Shown piece by piece: positions 8,428 through 16,120 of a stretch of DNA of 64,000 bases. The position numbers and the translations under genes are program-made. Under the pieces are notes generated by a model. The model saw only the letters and a list, made by a program, of their open reading frames with translations, was not told the origin of the DNA and did not search any database. Source of the DNA: Streptomyces sp. NBC_01381 (GTDB lineage: Bacteria > Actinomycetota > Actinomycetes > Streptomycetales > Streptomycetaceae); assembly GCF_026340305.1 (NCBI RefSeq), contig NZ_JAPEPI010000001.1, positions 3,286,001 through 3,350,000 on the forward strand. The letters run 5' to 3'. The number at the start of each line of letters is the position of its first letter. Within the stretch, counting starts at the first letter, position 1.

Positions 8428-8793
8428 ATGACCACGAAAGATCAAGCTGTCGCGTCGTTTGCCGTGCACATTCCGGATGCCGACCTGGAGGCCGAGCCGC
8501 TCGATCCGGCGCAGATCGTCTCCGGCACCCCGGAGGTCACCGGCAAGCTGCTGTGGGAGTCCGCCGACGGCAAGCAGCTGCGCGGCATCTGGCAGATCAC
8601 GCCCGGAGTGGTCACCGACACCGAGGCCAACGAACTCTTCGTGGTCGTCAGCGGTCGTGCCACGATCGCCGTCGAGGGCGGCGACGTGATCGAGGTCGGC
8701 CCCGGCGACGCGGCCGTCCTGCGCGAGGGCGACCGTACGACGTGGACGGTGCACGAGACGCTGCGCAAGGCGTACCACATCACGCTGCCCTGA
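8428..8793 (+). CDS. Cupin domain-containing protein
   Basis: 121 residues, a single small cupin barrel of the type with a glycine-rich turn: GIWQITPGVVTD, NELFVVVSGRATIAVEGGD and VGPGDAAVLREGDRTTWTVHETLRK. The usual two-His metal motif is incomplete, so an enzymatic role is uncertain. A TAGGGT hexamer ends 8 nt before the ATG, suggesting a leaderless transcript. The 3' end overlaps the convergent MFS gene by 14 nt. Confidence 0.85.
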   Translation: MTTKDQAVASFAVHIPDADLEAEPLDPAQIVSGTPEVTGKLLWESADGKQLRGIWQITPGVVTDTEANELFVVVSGRATIAVEGGDVIEVGPGDAAVLREGDRTTWTVHETLRKAYHITLP

Positions 8794-10042
8794 CCGCCCT
8801 GCGGACCGCTAGCGCAGCCATCGGCAGCAGCACACAGACGCCGATGAGGTTGAGCCAGCCGTAGCTCGCCTGCGCGACGATCAGGCCGGCCGCCGCGCCG
8901 CCGATGCCCGCCGCCGTGTTCATGGTCAGGTCCGAGAGGCCCTGCACGGCGGCCCGGGCGGGCCCCGGCACCGAGTCGGTCAGCAGCGCCGAGCCGGACA
9001 CCAGGCCCGCGGACCAGCCGAGGCCGAGCACGAAGAGCCCGGCGGCGGTCTGGCCGTGGCTGGGGCCCGCCGTGCCGGCGAGCAGCGCGGCGCAGCACAG
9101 CAGTCCGATCGCCAGGCCGATCACGGAGAGCCTGCCGAACCGGTCGGCGAGCCAGCCCATCACCGGCGACAGGGCGTACATGCCCGCGATGTGGCCGCTG
9201 ATGACCAGACCGACCAGCTGCAGGCTCGCCCCGTGGTGCCCGAGGTCGACCGGCGTCATCACCATGATCGAGACCATCACGGTGTGCGACGCGGCCACCG
9301 TCACCAGGGCGAGGCGGGCCATCGGCGACGCGGCCACCGCGGCGACACCGGCCCGCAGCGAGCGGCTCTGCGCGGTGTCGTCCTCCTGTGGGGCCAGGGC
9401 GCGCGCGGTGAGCAGCGGGTCGGGCCGAAGCAGCACCGCCACCACCAGACCGGAGACCGCGAAGATCCCGGCGGCGAAGAGGAAGGGGCCGGCCGTCTCG
9501 GGGATGGCCGTGTCGGCGAACGCACGGCTGGTCGGGGCGGCGATGTTCGGCCCGAGCACCGAGCCGATGGTGGTGGCCCAGATGACCAGGGAGATGGCGC
9601 GGCCGCGCCGCTCGGGCTCGGCGAGATCGGCCGCGGCGAACCGCGCCTGCAGATTCGCCGACGAGCCCGCGCCGAAGCCCGCCATGCCGAGCAGCAGCAG
9701 GGGGAAGTTCTCGATGACCGCGGCGAGCACCACGAGCCCCGCGCCGAGCGCGCCGATCAGATAGGCGAGGACGAGCCCCGGCCGCCGTCCGCGCGAGGTC
9801 ATCAGCGCGGCGAGCGGCAGCGAGAGCAGCGCCGTACCGGCCACTGACGCGGTGGGCGCGAGCCCGGACAGGGCCTCGGTCCCACTCACCTCGGTCGCCA
9901 GGACCGGAGCCAGAGCGATGCCGATCGGCACACCGAGCCCGCCCAGTATCTGACTGGCGATCAGCACCGCGGTGGTACGACGGCGAAGGCCGGGCAGCGC
10001 CTCAGGGGCGGGTATGTCAGGAGCGTCGACGGTCGAAGTCAC
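8780..10042 (-). CDS. MFS transporter
   Basis: 420 residues from a GTG at 10042 (VTSTVDAPD). The frame continues upstream to 10219, but that part translates the 28-bp repeat block and is arginine-rich noise. Twelve hydrophobic segments are apparent, with the loop 2-3 style motif TSRGRRPG near residue 80 and a DRFGRLS motif at the mid-point. Probably an exporter of the drug/metabolite type; the substrate is unknown. The gene is flanked upstream by the repeat block, so its promoter must lie within or before these repeats. Confidence 0.88.
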   Translation of the reverse strand: MTSTVDAPDIPAPEALPGLRRRTTAVLIASQILGGLGVPIGIALAPVLATEVSGTEALSGLAPTASVAGTALLSLPLAALMTSRGRRPGLVLAYLIGALGAGLVVLAAVIENFPLLLLGMAGFGAGSSANLQARFAAADLAEPERRGRAISLVIWATTIGSVLGPNIAAPTSRAFADTAIPETAGPFLFAAGIFAVSGLVVAVLLRPDPLLTARALAPQEDDTAQSRSLRAGVAAVAASPMARLALVTVAASHTVMVSIMVMTPVDLGHHGASLQLVGLVISGHIAGMYALSPVMGWLADRFGRLSVIGLAIGLLCCAALLAGTAGPSHGQTAAGLFVLGLGWSAGLVSGSALLTDSVPGPARAAVQGLSDLTMNTAAGIGGAAAGLIVAQASYGWLNLIGVCVLLPMAALAVRRAVRAA

Positions 10043-10131
10043 TGACGCAGTGTGCCAGGGCGTTCGTACACGCGAAACGGAGTTGCGGCGACCGACTGGA
10101 CGCCTCGGGCCGACGCGGGGTCGGCTGGCGT

Positions 10132-10470
10132 CTCGGATCAGCGCACGTCGGCCGCCCAGACGTTTCAGACCGGCGCGCGGTCGGGCGGCGCCTCGGATCA
10201 GGGCTCGGTCGGCTGGCACCTCAGATCGGGGCGCGGCCAGCCGGCGCCTCAGATCAGCGCACGCCGACCGGGCGTCTCAGACCGGCGCGGGGCCGGGCGG
10301 CCCCTTAGACCAGCGCACGGTCGGCCGGCACCTCAGATCAGCGCCCGGCCAGCCGGCGTCTCAGGCCGGCGCATGCTCGCCCCCCCCTCAGGCCGGCGCA
10401 TGCTCGCCCCACCTCTCAGGCCGGCGCATGCTCGCCTCGCCCCTCAGACCGGCACACGCTCGCCCCGCCC
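10132..10470. repeat. 28-bp tandem repeat block (about 12 units) between ogt and the MFS gene
   Basis: Units begin at 10132, 10164, 10192, 10220, 10248, 10276, 10304, 10332, 10360, 10387, 10415 and 10443, with the next CTCAGA at 10471 being the stop-codon end of ogt. Spacing is 28 nt in nearly every step. A typical unit starts CTCAGAtCaGCGC and ends in a GC-rich GGCCGGC-type run. The four units nearest ogt share a CATGCTCGCC or CACGCTCGCC variant. No coding sequence is credible in the 429-nt interval 10043-10471. Confidence 0.9.
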
Positions 10471-10471
10471 C

Positions 10472-11041
10472 TCAGAACAGCGGCTGCGGCAGCACCCCCT
10501 CCAGTGCGAGCAGCCGACGCTTGGTTTCCAGGCCGCCTCCGAAGCCGCCGATTCCGCCGTCGCTTTCCACCACGCGGTGGCACGGCACCACGACCGGCAG
10601 GGGATTGGCGCCCATTGCCATCCCGACCGCCTGGGCGGCGCCCGGCTGGCCGACGCGGCGGGCCAGGTCGCCGTAGCCGACGACCGCGCCGTACGGAACG
10701 GTGGTCAGCTCGCGCAGGACCTGGCGGTTGAACCCGGAGATCAGCGACCAGTCGAGGGGCAGGTCGAAGGCGTGGCGCTCGCCCGCGAAGTAGGCCGCGA
10801 GTTGGCGTATGGGCTCGGAGAGGAGTGGCGAGTCGGGAGCCTCGACCGGCTCGGCGCCCAGTCGGGAGCCGAGCCGGTCGAGCGCCTTGTCGCGCACCGC
10901 GTCCGTGGCGTGGAAGACGACGGTGACCAGACCCTCGTCGGTCGCGGCCAGCAGCAGGGGGCCGATGTCGCTCGCGACGACGGCCCACACCACCCGCTGC
11001 CGGCCTTCCTGTCCCTGCGTGTCCTGCCCGTTGGCGTTCAT
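10472..11041 (-). CDS. ogt: Methylated-DNA--protein-cysteine S-methyltransferase
   Basis: 189 residues from the ATG at 11041. It directly removes alkyl groups from O6-alkylguanine by transfer to its own cysteine. The acceptor motif PCHRV is near residue 153, preceded by the DNA-binding helix region YGDLARRVGQPGAAQAVG and followed by GGFGGGLETKRRLL. The start is chosen because a damage-type promoter (11049-11071) ends with its -10 exactly 7 nt before this ATG, implying a leaderless transcript. The stop codon abuts a 28-bp tandem repeat array. Confidence 0.95.
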   Translation of the reverse strand: MNANGQDTQGQEGRQRVVWAVVASDIGPLLLAATDEGLVTVVFHATDAVRDKALDRLGSRLGAEPVEAPDSPLLSEPIRQLAAYFAGERHAFDLPLDWSLISGFNRQVLRELTTVPYGAVVGYGDLARRVGQPGAAQAVGMAMGANPLPVVVPCHRVVESDGGIGGFGGGLETKRRLLALEGVLPQPLF

Positions 11042-11048
11042 GTGGACC

Positions 11049-11071
11049 ACCGTACGACCGGGCACTGACAA
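11049..11071 (-). promoter_or_regulatory. RecA-independent DNA-damage promoter element upstream of ogt
   Basis: Reading the minus strand: TTGTCAGTG (11071-11063), 8 nt spacer, TACGGT (11054-11049). It is an exact fit to the tTGTCRgtg-N8-TAnnnT consensus described for PafBC/ClpR-dependent, RecA-independent damage promoters. Seven nt separate the -10 from the ATG. Confidence 0.85.
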
Positions 11072-11095
11072 TGCCCGCCGCCGTCGGCTGCCGGG

Positions 11096-12004
11096 CTACT
11101 CGGAGATCGCCTTGCGCACGACGTCCGGCGTGTTCGTGATGATGCCGTCCACCCCGAAGCCCGCCACCCGCTGCGCGCCCGCCGCGTCGTTCACGGTCCA
11201 CGTGAAGATCTCCAGGGGCTTGCCGTGCGGTCCCTTGAACGAGTGGATCGCGGCGACGTAGCTGTTGGAGATCGAGCCGTGCGTCGAGTTGATCTGGTCG
11301 GAGAACTTCGCGTACGCGGGCAGCTCGGCCACGGAGGGCGTCCCGAGGAAGCCCGTCTTGATGTCGGGCCGCAGCGCGTGCACCGTCTTCACGCTGTCCG
11401 CACTGAAGCTCTGGATGACGAGCTTGCTGCCGACGTGGTTCCGGTCGAGCCAGCCCTCCTTGCGGAGCACCTCGAGGCCCTGCTTCTCGATGCCCGGGTA
11501 CAGCTCGGGCTTCTTGAACTCGAAGACGAGCTTCTGGTGGTTGCGCGAGACCCGGTTCATGTACTGCTTGAGCGTCGGCACCCGCTGCCCCGCGTACTTG
11601 GGGCTGAACCAGCTGCCCGCGTCCAGCCTGGCGATCTCCGCCGCGGTGAAGTCGGCGACCTTCCACGGCGCACGGTCGGGGAAGAGCTCCTCGACGTTCG
11701 TCGTCCGCTTCAGGGTGTCGTCGTGCATGATCACGAGCTCGCCGTCCTTGGTGCGCTGGACGTCGTTCTCGACCCAACGGAACCCCATGTCAGCCGCCTT
11801 GTCGATGGCTGAAAGAGTGTTCTCCGGAGCGTAGGCGGAAGCCCCCCGGTGCGCGACGACCAGCGGTCTGTCGTACGCACTGGAGGACTGGGCGGACGGC
11901 TGCGCCGAAGTCCGGTCGGAGGCCTGAGCGGTGGCGGAGGGGAGGGCGAGTGCACCGGCTCCAAGAAGAGCGGCGGTGGCGGCAGCGGCAGCGCGTGCGT
12001 ACAA
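11096..12004 (-). CDS. Secreted glycerophosphodiester phosphodiesterase
   Basis: 302 residues if the TTG at 12004 is used; GAGGAG lies 6 nt upstream of it and the protein then opens directly with a signal peptide (about 28 residues ending TAQA). An ATG at 12061 would add 19 non-signal-like residues. Catalytic features of the GDPD TIM barrel are present: VAHRGASAYAPENT, ENDVQRTKDGELVIMHDDTLKRTT with metal-binding Glu, Asp and His. It should hydrolyse glycerophosphodiesters to glycerol 3-phosphate outside the membrane, supplying phosphate or carbon. Single gene. Confidence 0.92.
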   Translation of the reverse strand: MYARAAAAATAALLGAGALALPSATAQASDRTSAQPSAQSSSAYDRPLVVAHRGASAYAPENTLSAIDKAADMGFRWVENDVQRTKDGELVIMHDDTLKRTTNVEELFPDRAPWKVADFTAAEIARLDAGSWFSPKYAGQRVPTLKQYMNRVSRNHQKLVFEFKKPELYPGIEKQGLEVLRKEGWLDRNHVGSKLVIQSFSADSVKTVHALRPDIKTGFLGTPSVAELPAYAKFSDQINSTHGSISNSYVAAIHSFKGPHGKPLEIFTWTVNDAAGAQRVAGFGVDGIITNTPDVVRKAISE

Positions 12005-12252
12005 CGGTGACTCCTCGCGATTGCGGTCACGGACCGGATGAGAGTGACAGTCCACGGCCAACGCGAGACAGGTGCAGGATGGCCACAGGTTGAACGGAGA
12101 CAGCCGGGTTTCTTTCCCGGAAAATCGTTCGTACGTTCCGGAGTGAGCTTTACTCTCTGCGGCAGCCCACGGCCTCTCAGTAGACCGTCGGTTGGGGCCA
12201 GATGGGGTTTTTCCCGGGCGAACAGGTACTACAGGCGGAAGGGCTACCGCGA

Positions 12253-13122
12253 ATGCAGGGCACGGTCGACGGTTTCAGCTACGGAGCGGTCACACCCGTA
12301 GTGGCGTACCTCATGGCCTGTCTGGGCGGTGCGCTCGGACTGCGCTGCACCACCAGATCGCTTCTTGTCGCGCATTCCTGGCGACCCGGCTGGCTCGCCC
12401 TCGGGTCGGCCGCGATCGGGTCCGGCATATGGACCATGCATTTCGTCGCGATGATGGGCTTCACCGTCAAGGAAGCCCCGATCCACTACGACAAGGCGCT
12501 GACCTTCGCGAGCCTCGCCGTCGCCATCGTCATGGTCGGCATCGGGATCTTCATCGTCGGCTACCGCGGCGCGACCGGGACGGCCCTGTTCACCGGGGGG
12601 ACGATCACCGGCCTGGGTGTCGCCTCGATGCACTATCTGGGAATGGCCGGTATGCGTCTGCGCGGAACGCTGGAGTACAACACCTTCACCGTCTCCGCCT
12701 CCGTGGTCATCGCCGTCGTCGCCGCCACCGCCGCCCTGTGGGCGGCCGCTCAGGTCAGAGGCTTCCTGTGGAGCCTCGGCGCGAGCCTCGTGATGGGCCT
12801 GGCCGTCAGCGGGATGCACTACACGGGAATGGCCGCGCTCAGCGTCCATCTGCACGGCAGCTCGACCGCCGCGCCGACCACCGGTGACTCACCCGCCGAA
12901 CTCCTCGCGCCCATGATGATCGGCCCGCTCGCCTTCCTGCTCCTCGCGGGCGTGATCGTGATGTTCGACCCGCTGATGGTGATGGGCAAGGAAGACCTCA
13001 AGAACGCCGCGCAGGCGGCGCGCGCCCCCTACCCCGTCCCGCGCTCCGGCGACCGGCACGACCCGCGGGCCGGCCGCAGGCCCCCGCCCCGCCCCGGCTC
13101 CAAGGCCCCGCAGAGCTGGTGA
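12253..13122 (+). CDS. MHYT-domain integral membrane protein
   Basis: 289 residues from the ATG at 12253 ([11 protein letters not shown]), preceded by a GGAAGGG site. Seven hydrophobic segments and three motif copies are visible: [11 protein letters not shown] near residue 60, [11 protein letters not shown] near 125 and [11 protein letters not shown] near 186. MHYT domains are proposed to sense diatomic gases through bound copper. No GGDEF, EAL or kinase output domain is attached; the C-terminus ends in a short basic, Pro-rich tail. The 248 nt upstream of it carry no credible gene. Confidence 0.9.
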   Translation: MQGTVDGFSYGAVTPVVAYLMACLGGALGLRCTTRSLLVAHSWRPGWLALGSAAIGSGIWTMHFVAMMGFTVKEAPIHYDKALTFASLAVAIVMVGIGIFIVGYRGATGTALFTGGTITGLGVASMHYLGMAGMRLRGTLEYNTFTVSASVVIAVVAATAALWAAAQVRGFLWSLGASLVMGLAVSGMHYTGMAALSVHLHGSSTAAPTTGDSPAELLAPMMIGPLAFLLLAGVIVMFDPLMVMGKEDLKNAAQAARAPYPVPRSGDRHDPRAGRRPPPRPGSKAPQSW

Positions 13123-13132
13123 TCCGGCCCCG

Positions 13133-13155
13133 TTGTCAGTGCGGGGTCGTACGGT
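13133..13155 (+). promoter_or_regulatory. RecA-independent DNA-damage promoter element upstream of uvrB
   Basis: TTGTCAGTG (13133-13141), 8-nt spacer, TACGGT (13150-13155), an exact consensus fit. The uvrB ATG lies 7 nt after the hexamer, so transcription should begin at or next to the A of the start codon. Confidence 0.85.
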
Positions 13156-13162
13156 GGGTTCC

Positions 13163-15301
13163 ATGCGGCCCGTATCCAAGATCGAACGCACGGTGGCGCC
13201 TTTCGAGGTCGTCAGCAACTACACGCCAAGCGGCGACCAGCCGGCGGCCATCGCCGACCTGGAGCGGCGCATCAACGCAGGTGAGAAGGACGTCGTCCTG
13301 CTCGGCGCGACCGGCACCGGCAAGTCGGCCACCACCGCGTGGATGATCGAGAAGCTCCAGCGCCCCACGCTCGTGATGGCGCCGAACAAGACGCTGGCCG
13401 CCCAGCTGGCCAACGAGTTCCGCGAGCTTCTCCCGAACAACGCGGTCGAGTACTTCGTCTCGTACTACGACTACTACCAGCCCGAGGCGTACGTCCCTCA
13501 GTCGGACACGTACATCGAGAAGGACTCCTCGATCAACGAGGAGGTCGAGCGCCTGCGCCACTCGGCGACGAACTCGCTCCTGACCCGCCGTGACGTGATC
13601 GTGGTCGCATCCGTCTCCTGCATCTACGGCCTCGGCACGCCGCAGGAGTACGTGGACCGGATGGTCCCGCTCAAGGTCGGCGACGAGATCGACCGCGACC
13701 AGCTCCTGCGCCGCTTCGTCGACATCCAGTACACGCGCAACGACGTGGCCTTCGCGCGAGGCACCTTCCGGGTCCGCGGCGACACCATCGAGATCTTCCC
13801 GGTCTACGAAGAGCTGGCCGTCCGCATCGAGATGTTCGGCGACGAGATCGAGGCGCTCTCCACGCTGCACCCCCTCACCGGCGAGGTCATCAGCGACGAC
13901 GACCACCTCTACGTCTTCCCGGCCTCGCACTACGTGGCGGGTCCCGAGCGCATGGAGAAGGCGGTCAACGGCATCGAGAAGGAGCTCGCCGAGCGCCTGA
14001 CCGAGCTGGAGAAGCAGGGCAAGATGCTGGAGGCCCAGCGCCTTCGAATGCGTACGACGTACGACCTGGAGATGCTCCGCCAGATCGGCTCCTGCTCCGG
14101 CGTCGAGAACTACTCGATGCACTTCGACGACCGCGAGCCCGGCTCCGCGCCGAACACCCTCATCGACTACTTCCCCGAGGACTTCCTCCTCGTCATCGAC
14201 GAGTCGCATGTCACGGTCCCGCAGATCGGCGCCATGTACGAGGGCGACGCCTCCCGCAAGCGGACCCTGGTGGACCACGGCTTCCGGCTGCCGTCCGCGC
14301 TGGACAACCGCCCGCTGAAGTGGGAGGAGTTCCTCGGCCGCATCGGCCAGACCGTCTACCTCTCGGCGACCCCGGGCAAGTACGAACTCTCGCGCGGCGA
14401 CGGCTTCGTCGAGCAGATCATCCGCCCCACCGGCCTCGTCGACCCGGAGGTCGTGGTCAAGCCCACCGAGGGCCAGATCGACGACCTGGTGCACGAGATC
14501 CGCACCCGTACGGAGAAGGACGAGCGGGTCCTGGTCACCACCCTCACCAAGAAGATGGCCGAGGACCTCACCGACTACTTCCTCGAACTGGGCATCCAGG
14601 TCCGCTATCTGCACAGCGACGTCGACACCCTGCGCCGCGTCGAGCTGCTGCGCGAGCTGCGCGCCGGTGAGTACGACGTGCTGGTCGGCATCAACCTCCT
14701 GCGCGAGGGCCTCGACCTGCCCGAGGTCTCCCTGGTGGCGATCCTCGACGCCGACAAGCAGGGCTTCCTGCGCTCCGGCACCTCACTGATCCAGACCATC
14801 GGCCGCGCGGCGCGCAACGTCTCGGGCCAGGTCCATATGTACGCGGACAAGATCACCCCGGCGATGGAGCAGGCCATCGACGAGACCAACCGCCGCCGCG
14901 AGAAGCAGATCGCGTACAACAAGGAAAAGGGCATCGACCCGCAGCCGCTGCGCAAGAAGATCAACGACATCGTGTCGGCGATCGCGCGCGAGGAGGTCGA
15001 CACCGAGGAGCTCCTGGGGACCGATTACCGCAAGGCGAAGGAAGGCAAGGACGCCAAGGCGCCCGTGCCCGCGCTCGGCGGGGCCAACGGTAAGGCGGGC
15101 AAGGCGGCCAAGGGCAAGACCGCGGCGAAGGTGCCCACCGACCGCCCCGCGGCCGAACTGGCCGAGCAGATCGAGGAGATGACCGCGCGGATGCGCGCGG
15201 CCGCCGCCGACCTGCAGTTCGAGATCGCCGCCCGGCTGCGTGACGAGGTGTCGGAGATGAAGAAGGAGCTGCGTCAGATGAAGGAGGCCGGCCAGGCCTA
15301 G
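13163..15301 (+). CDS. uvrB: Excinuclease ABC subunit B
   Basis: 712 residues. It is the damage-verification helicase of nucleotide excision repair, loaded by UvrA and then recruiting UvrC. Walker A GATGTGKS is near residue 48, the DNA-gripping beta-hairpin [12 protein letters not shown] near 95, helicase motif DESH near 350, QTIGRAARN in motif VI, and a C-terminal UVR motif (about 672-710) for UvrC contact. An Ala/Lys-rich linker precedes the UVR motif. I place the start at 13163, not at the in-frame upstream codon 13133, because 13133-13155 is the promoter. Confidence 0.98.
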   Translation: MRPVSKIERTVAPFEVVSNYTPSGDQPAAIADLERRINAGEKDVVLLGATGTGKSATTAWMIEKLQRPTLVMAPNKTLAAQLANEFRELLPNNAVEYFVSYYDYYQPEAYVPQSDTYIEKDSSINEEVERLRHSATNSLLTRRDVIVVASVSCIYGLGTPQEYVDRMVPLKVGDEIDRDQLLRRFVDIQYTRNDVAFARGTFRVRGDTIEIFPVYEELAVRIEMFGDEIEALSTLHPLTGEVISDDDHLYVFPASHYVAGPERMEKAVNGIEKELAERLTELEKQGKMLEAQRLRMRTTYDLEMLRQIGSCSGVENYSMHFDDREPGSAPNTLIDYFPEDFLLVIDESHVTVPQIGAMYEGDASRKRTLVDHGFRLPSALDNRPLKWEEFLGRIGQTVYLSATPGKYELSRGDGFVEQIIRPTGLVDPEVVVKPTEGQIDDLVHEIRTRTEKDERVLVTTLTKKMAEDLTDYFLELGIQVRYLHSDVDTLRRVELLRELRAGEYDVLVGINLLREGLDLPEVSLVAILDADKQGFLRSGTSLIQTIGRAARNVSGQVHMYADKITPAMEQAIDETNRRREKQIAYNKEKGIDPQPLRKKINDIVSAIAREEVDTEELLGTDYRKAKEGKDAKAPVPALGGANGKAGKAAKGKTAAKVPTDRPAAELAEQIEEMTARMRAAAADLQFEIAARLRDEVSEMKKELRQMKEAGQA

Positions 15302-15392
15302 CGCGGCCGCCGGGGGAGAGGGGACACGCCGGAAACGCCGTACTGGCTGGTGTGTTGCAAGAACGCCACAAAGTGCCGCCCACGGTGCGGCA

Positions 15393-15415
15393 CTGTCAGT
15401 GGCTCTGCGTAGGGT
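15393..15415 (+). promoter_or_regulatory. RecA-independent DNA-damage promoter element upstream of the TerD gene
   Basis: CTGTCAGTG (15393-15401), 8-nt spacer, TAGGGT (15410-15415), matching the consensus except for the weakly conserved first T. A leader of about 50 nt with GAGAGGGG precedes the GTG start at 15471. Confidence 0.8.
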
Positions 15416-15470
15416 GCTGGGCAACCGCACAGACTGGCGGTTGCCCAGGCAGTTCGAGAGGGGACAGCGC

Positions 15471-16049
15471 GTGACGGTCAACATGACCAAGGGTCAGGCC
15501 ATCAGCCTGCAGAAGGACGACGGGGGCGCCCTGACCGCGGTGCGCATGGGACTTGGGTGGCAAGCGGCCCCCAGGCGGGGCCTGTTCGGCACGCGCACCC
15601 GTGAGGTCGACCTGGACGCTTCGGCGGTGCTCTTCGCCGACAAGCAGCCGGTGGACGTCGTGTTCTTCCGTCACCTCGTCAGCGACGACGGTTCCGTACG
15701 GCACACGGGTGACAACCTCGTCGGCGGTGTCGGCCAGGGCGGGGACGACGAGGCGATCCTCGTCGACCTGCAGCGCATCCCGGTCCACATCGACCAGATC
15801 GTCTTCACGGTGAACTCGTTCACCGGCCAGACGTTCCAGGAGGTGCAGAACGCGTTCTGCCGCCTGGTCGACGAGACCAACGGCCAGGAGCTGGCCCGCT
15901 ACACCCTGGACGGCGGCGGTCAGTACACCGCGCAGATCATGGCGAAGGTCCACCGCGCGGGCGCGGGCTGGCAGATGACGGCGCTCGGCAGCCCGGCCAA
16001 CGGCCGGACGTTCCAGGACCTGATGCCGTCGATCCTGCCGCACCTGTAA
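15471..16049 (+). CDS. TerD family protein
   Basis: 192 residues from a GTG at 15471 with a GAGAGGGG ribosome site. It has the TerD beta-sandwich hallmarks: MTKGQAISL at the start, MGLGWQ, DLDASAVLF, a HTGDN plus GGDDEAI calcium-binding region near residues 80-95, and FTVNSFTGQTFQEV. The family is linked to tellurite and general stress resistance and binds Ca2+. It sits downstream of uvrB but has its own damage-type promoter, suggesting co-induction with excision repair. A second TerD-type gene follows 71 nt later. Confidence 0.93.
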   Translation: MTVNMTKGQAISLQKDDGGALTAVRMGLGWQAAPRRGLFGTRTREVDLDASAVLFADKQPVDVVFFRHLVSDDGSVRHTGDNLVGGVGQGGDDEAILVDLQRIPVHIDQIVFTVNSFTGQTFQEVQNAFCRLVDETNGQELARYTLDGGGQYTAQIMAKVHRAGAGWQMTALGSPANGRTFQDLMPSILPHL

Positions 16050-16120
16050 GCACGCGGCACGAGTAGGCCGCACCAGTACGCGGCACCAGTACGCACAAGG
16101 GCACGAGGGGGACGAAGGCG

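Noticed and set aside
10132..10470. CRISPR array
   Set aside because: Units are contiguous 28-mers without unique spacers and no cas genes are near.
12005..12252. Possible small gene between the phosphodiesterase and the MHYT gene
   Set aside because: The frames are arginine-rich and lack a ribosome site; likely promoter region for the two divergent genes.
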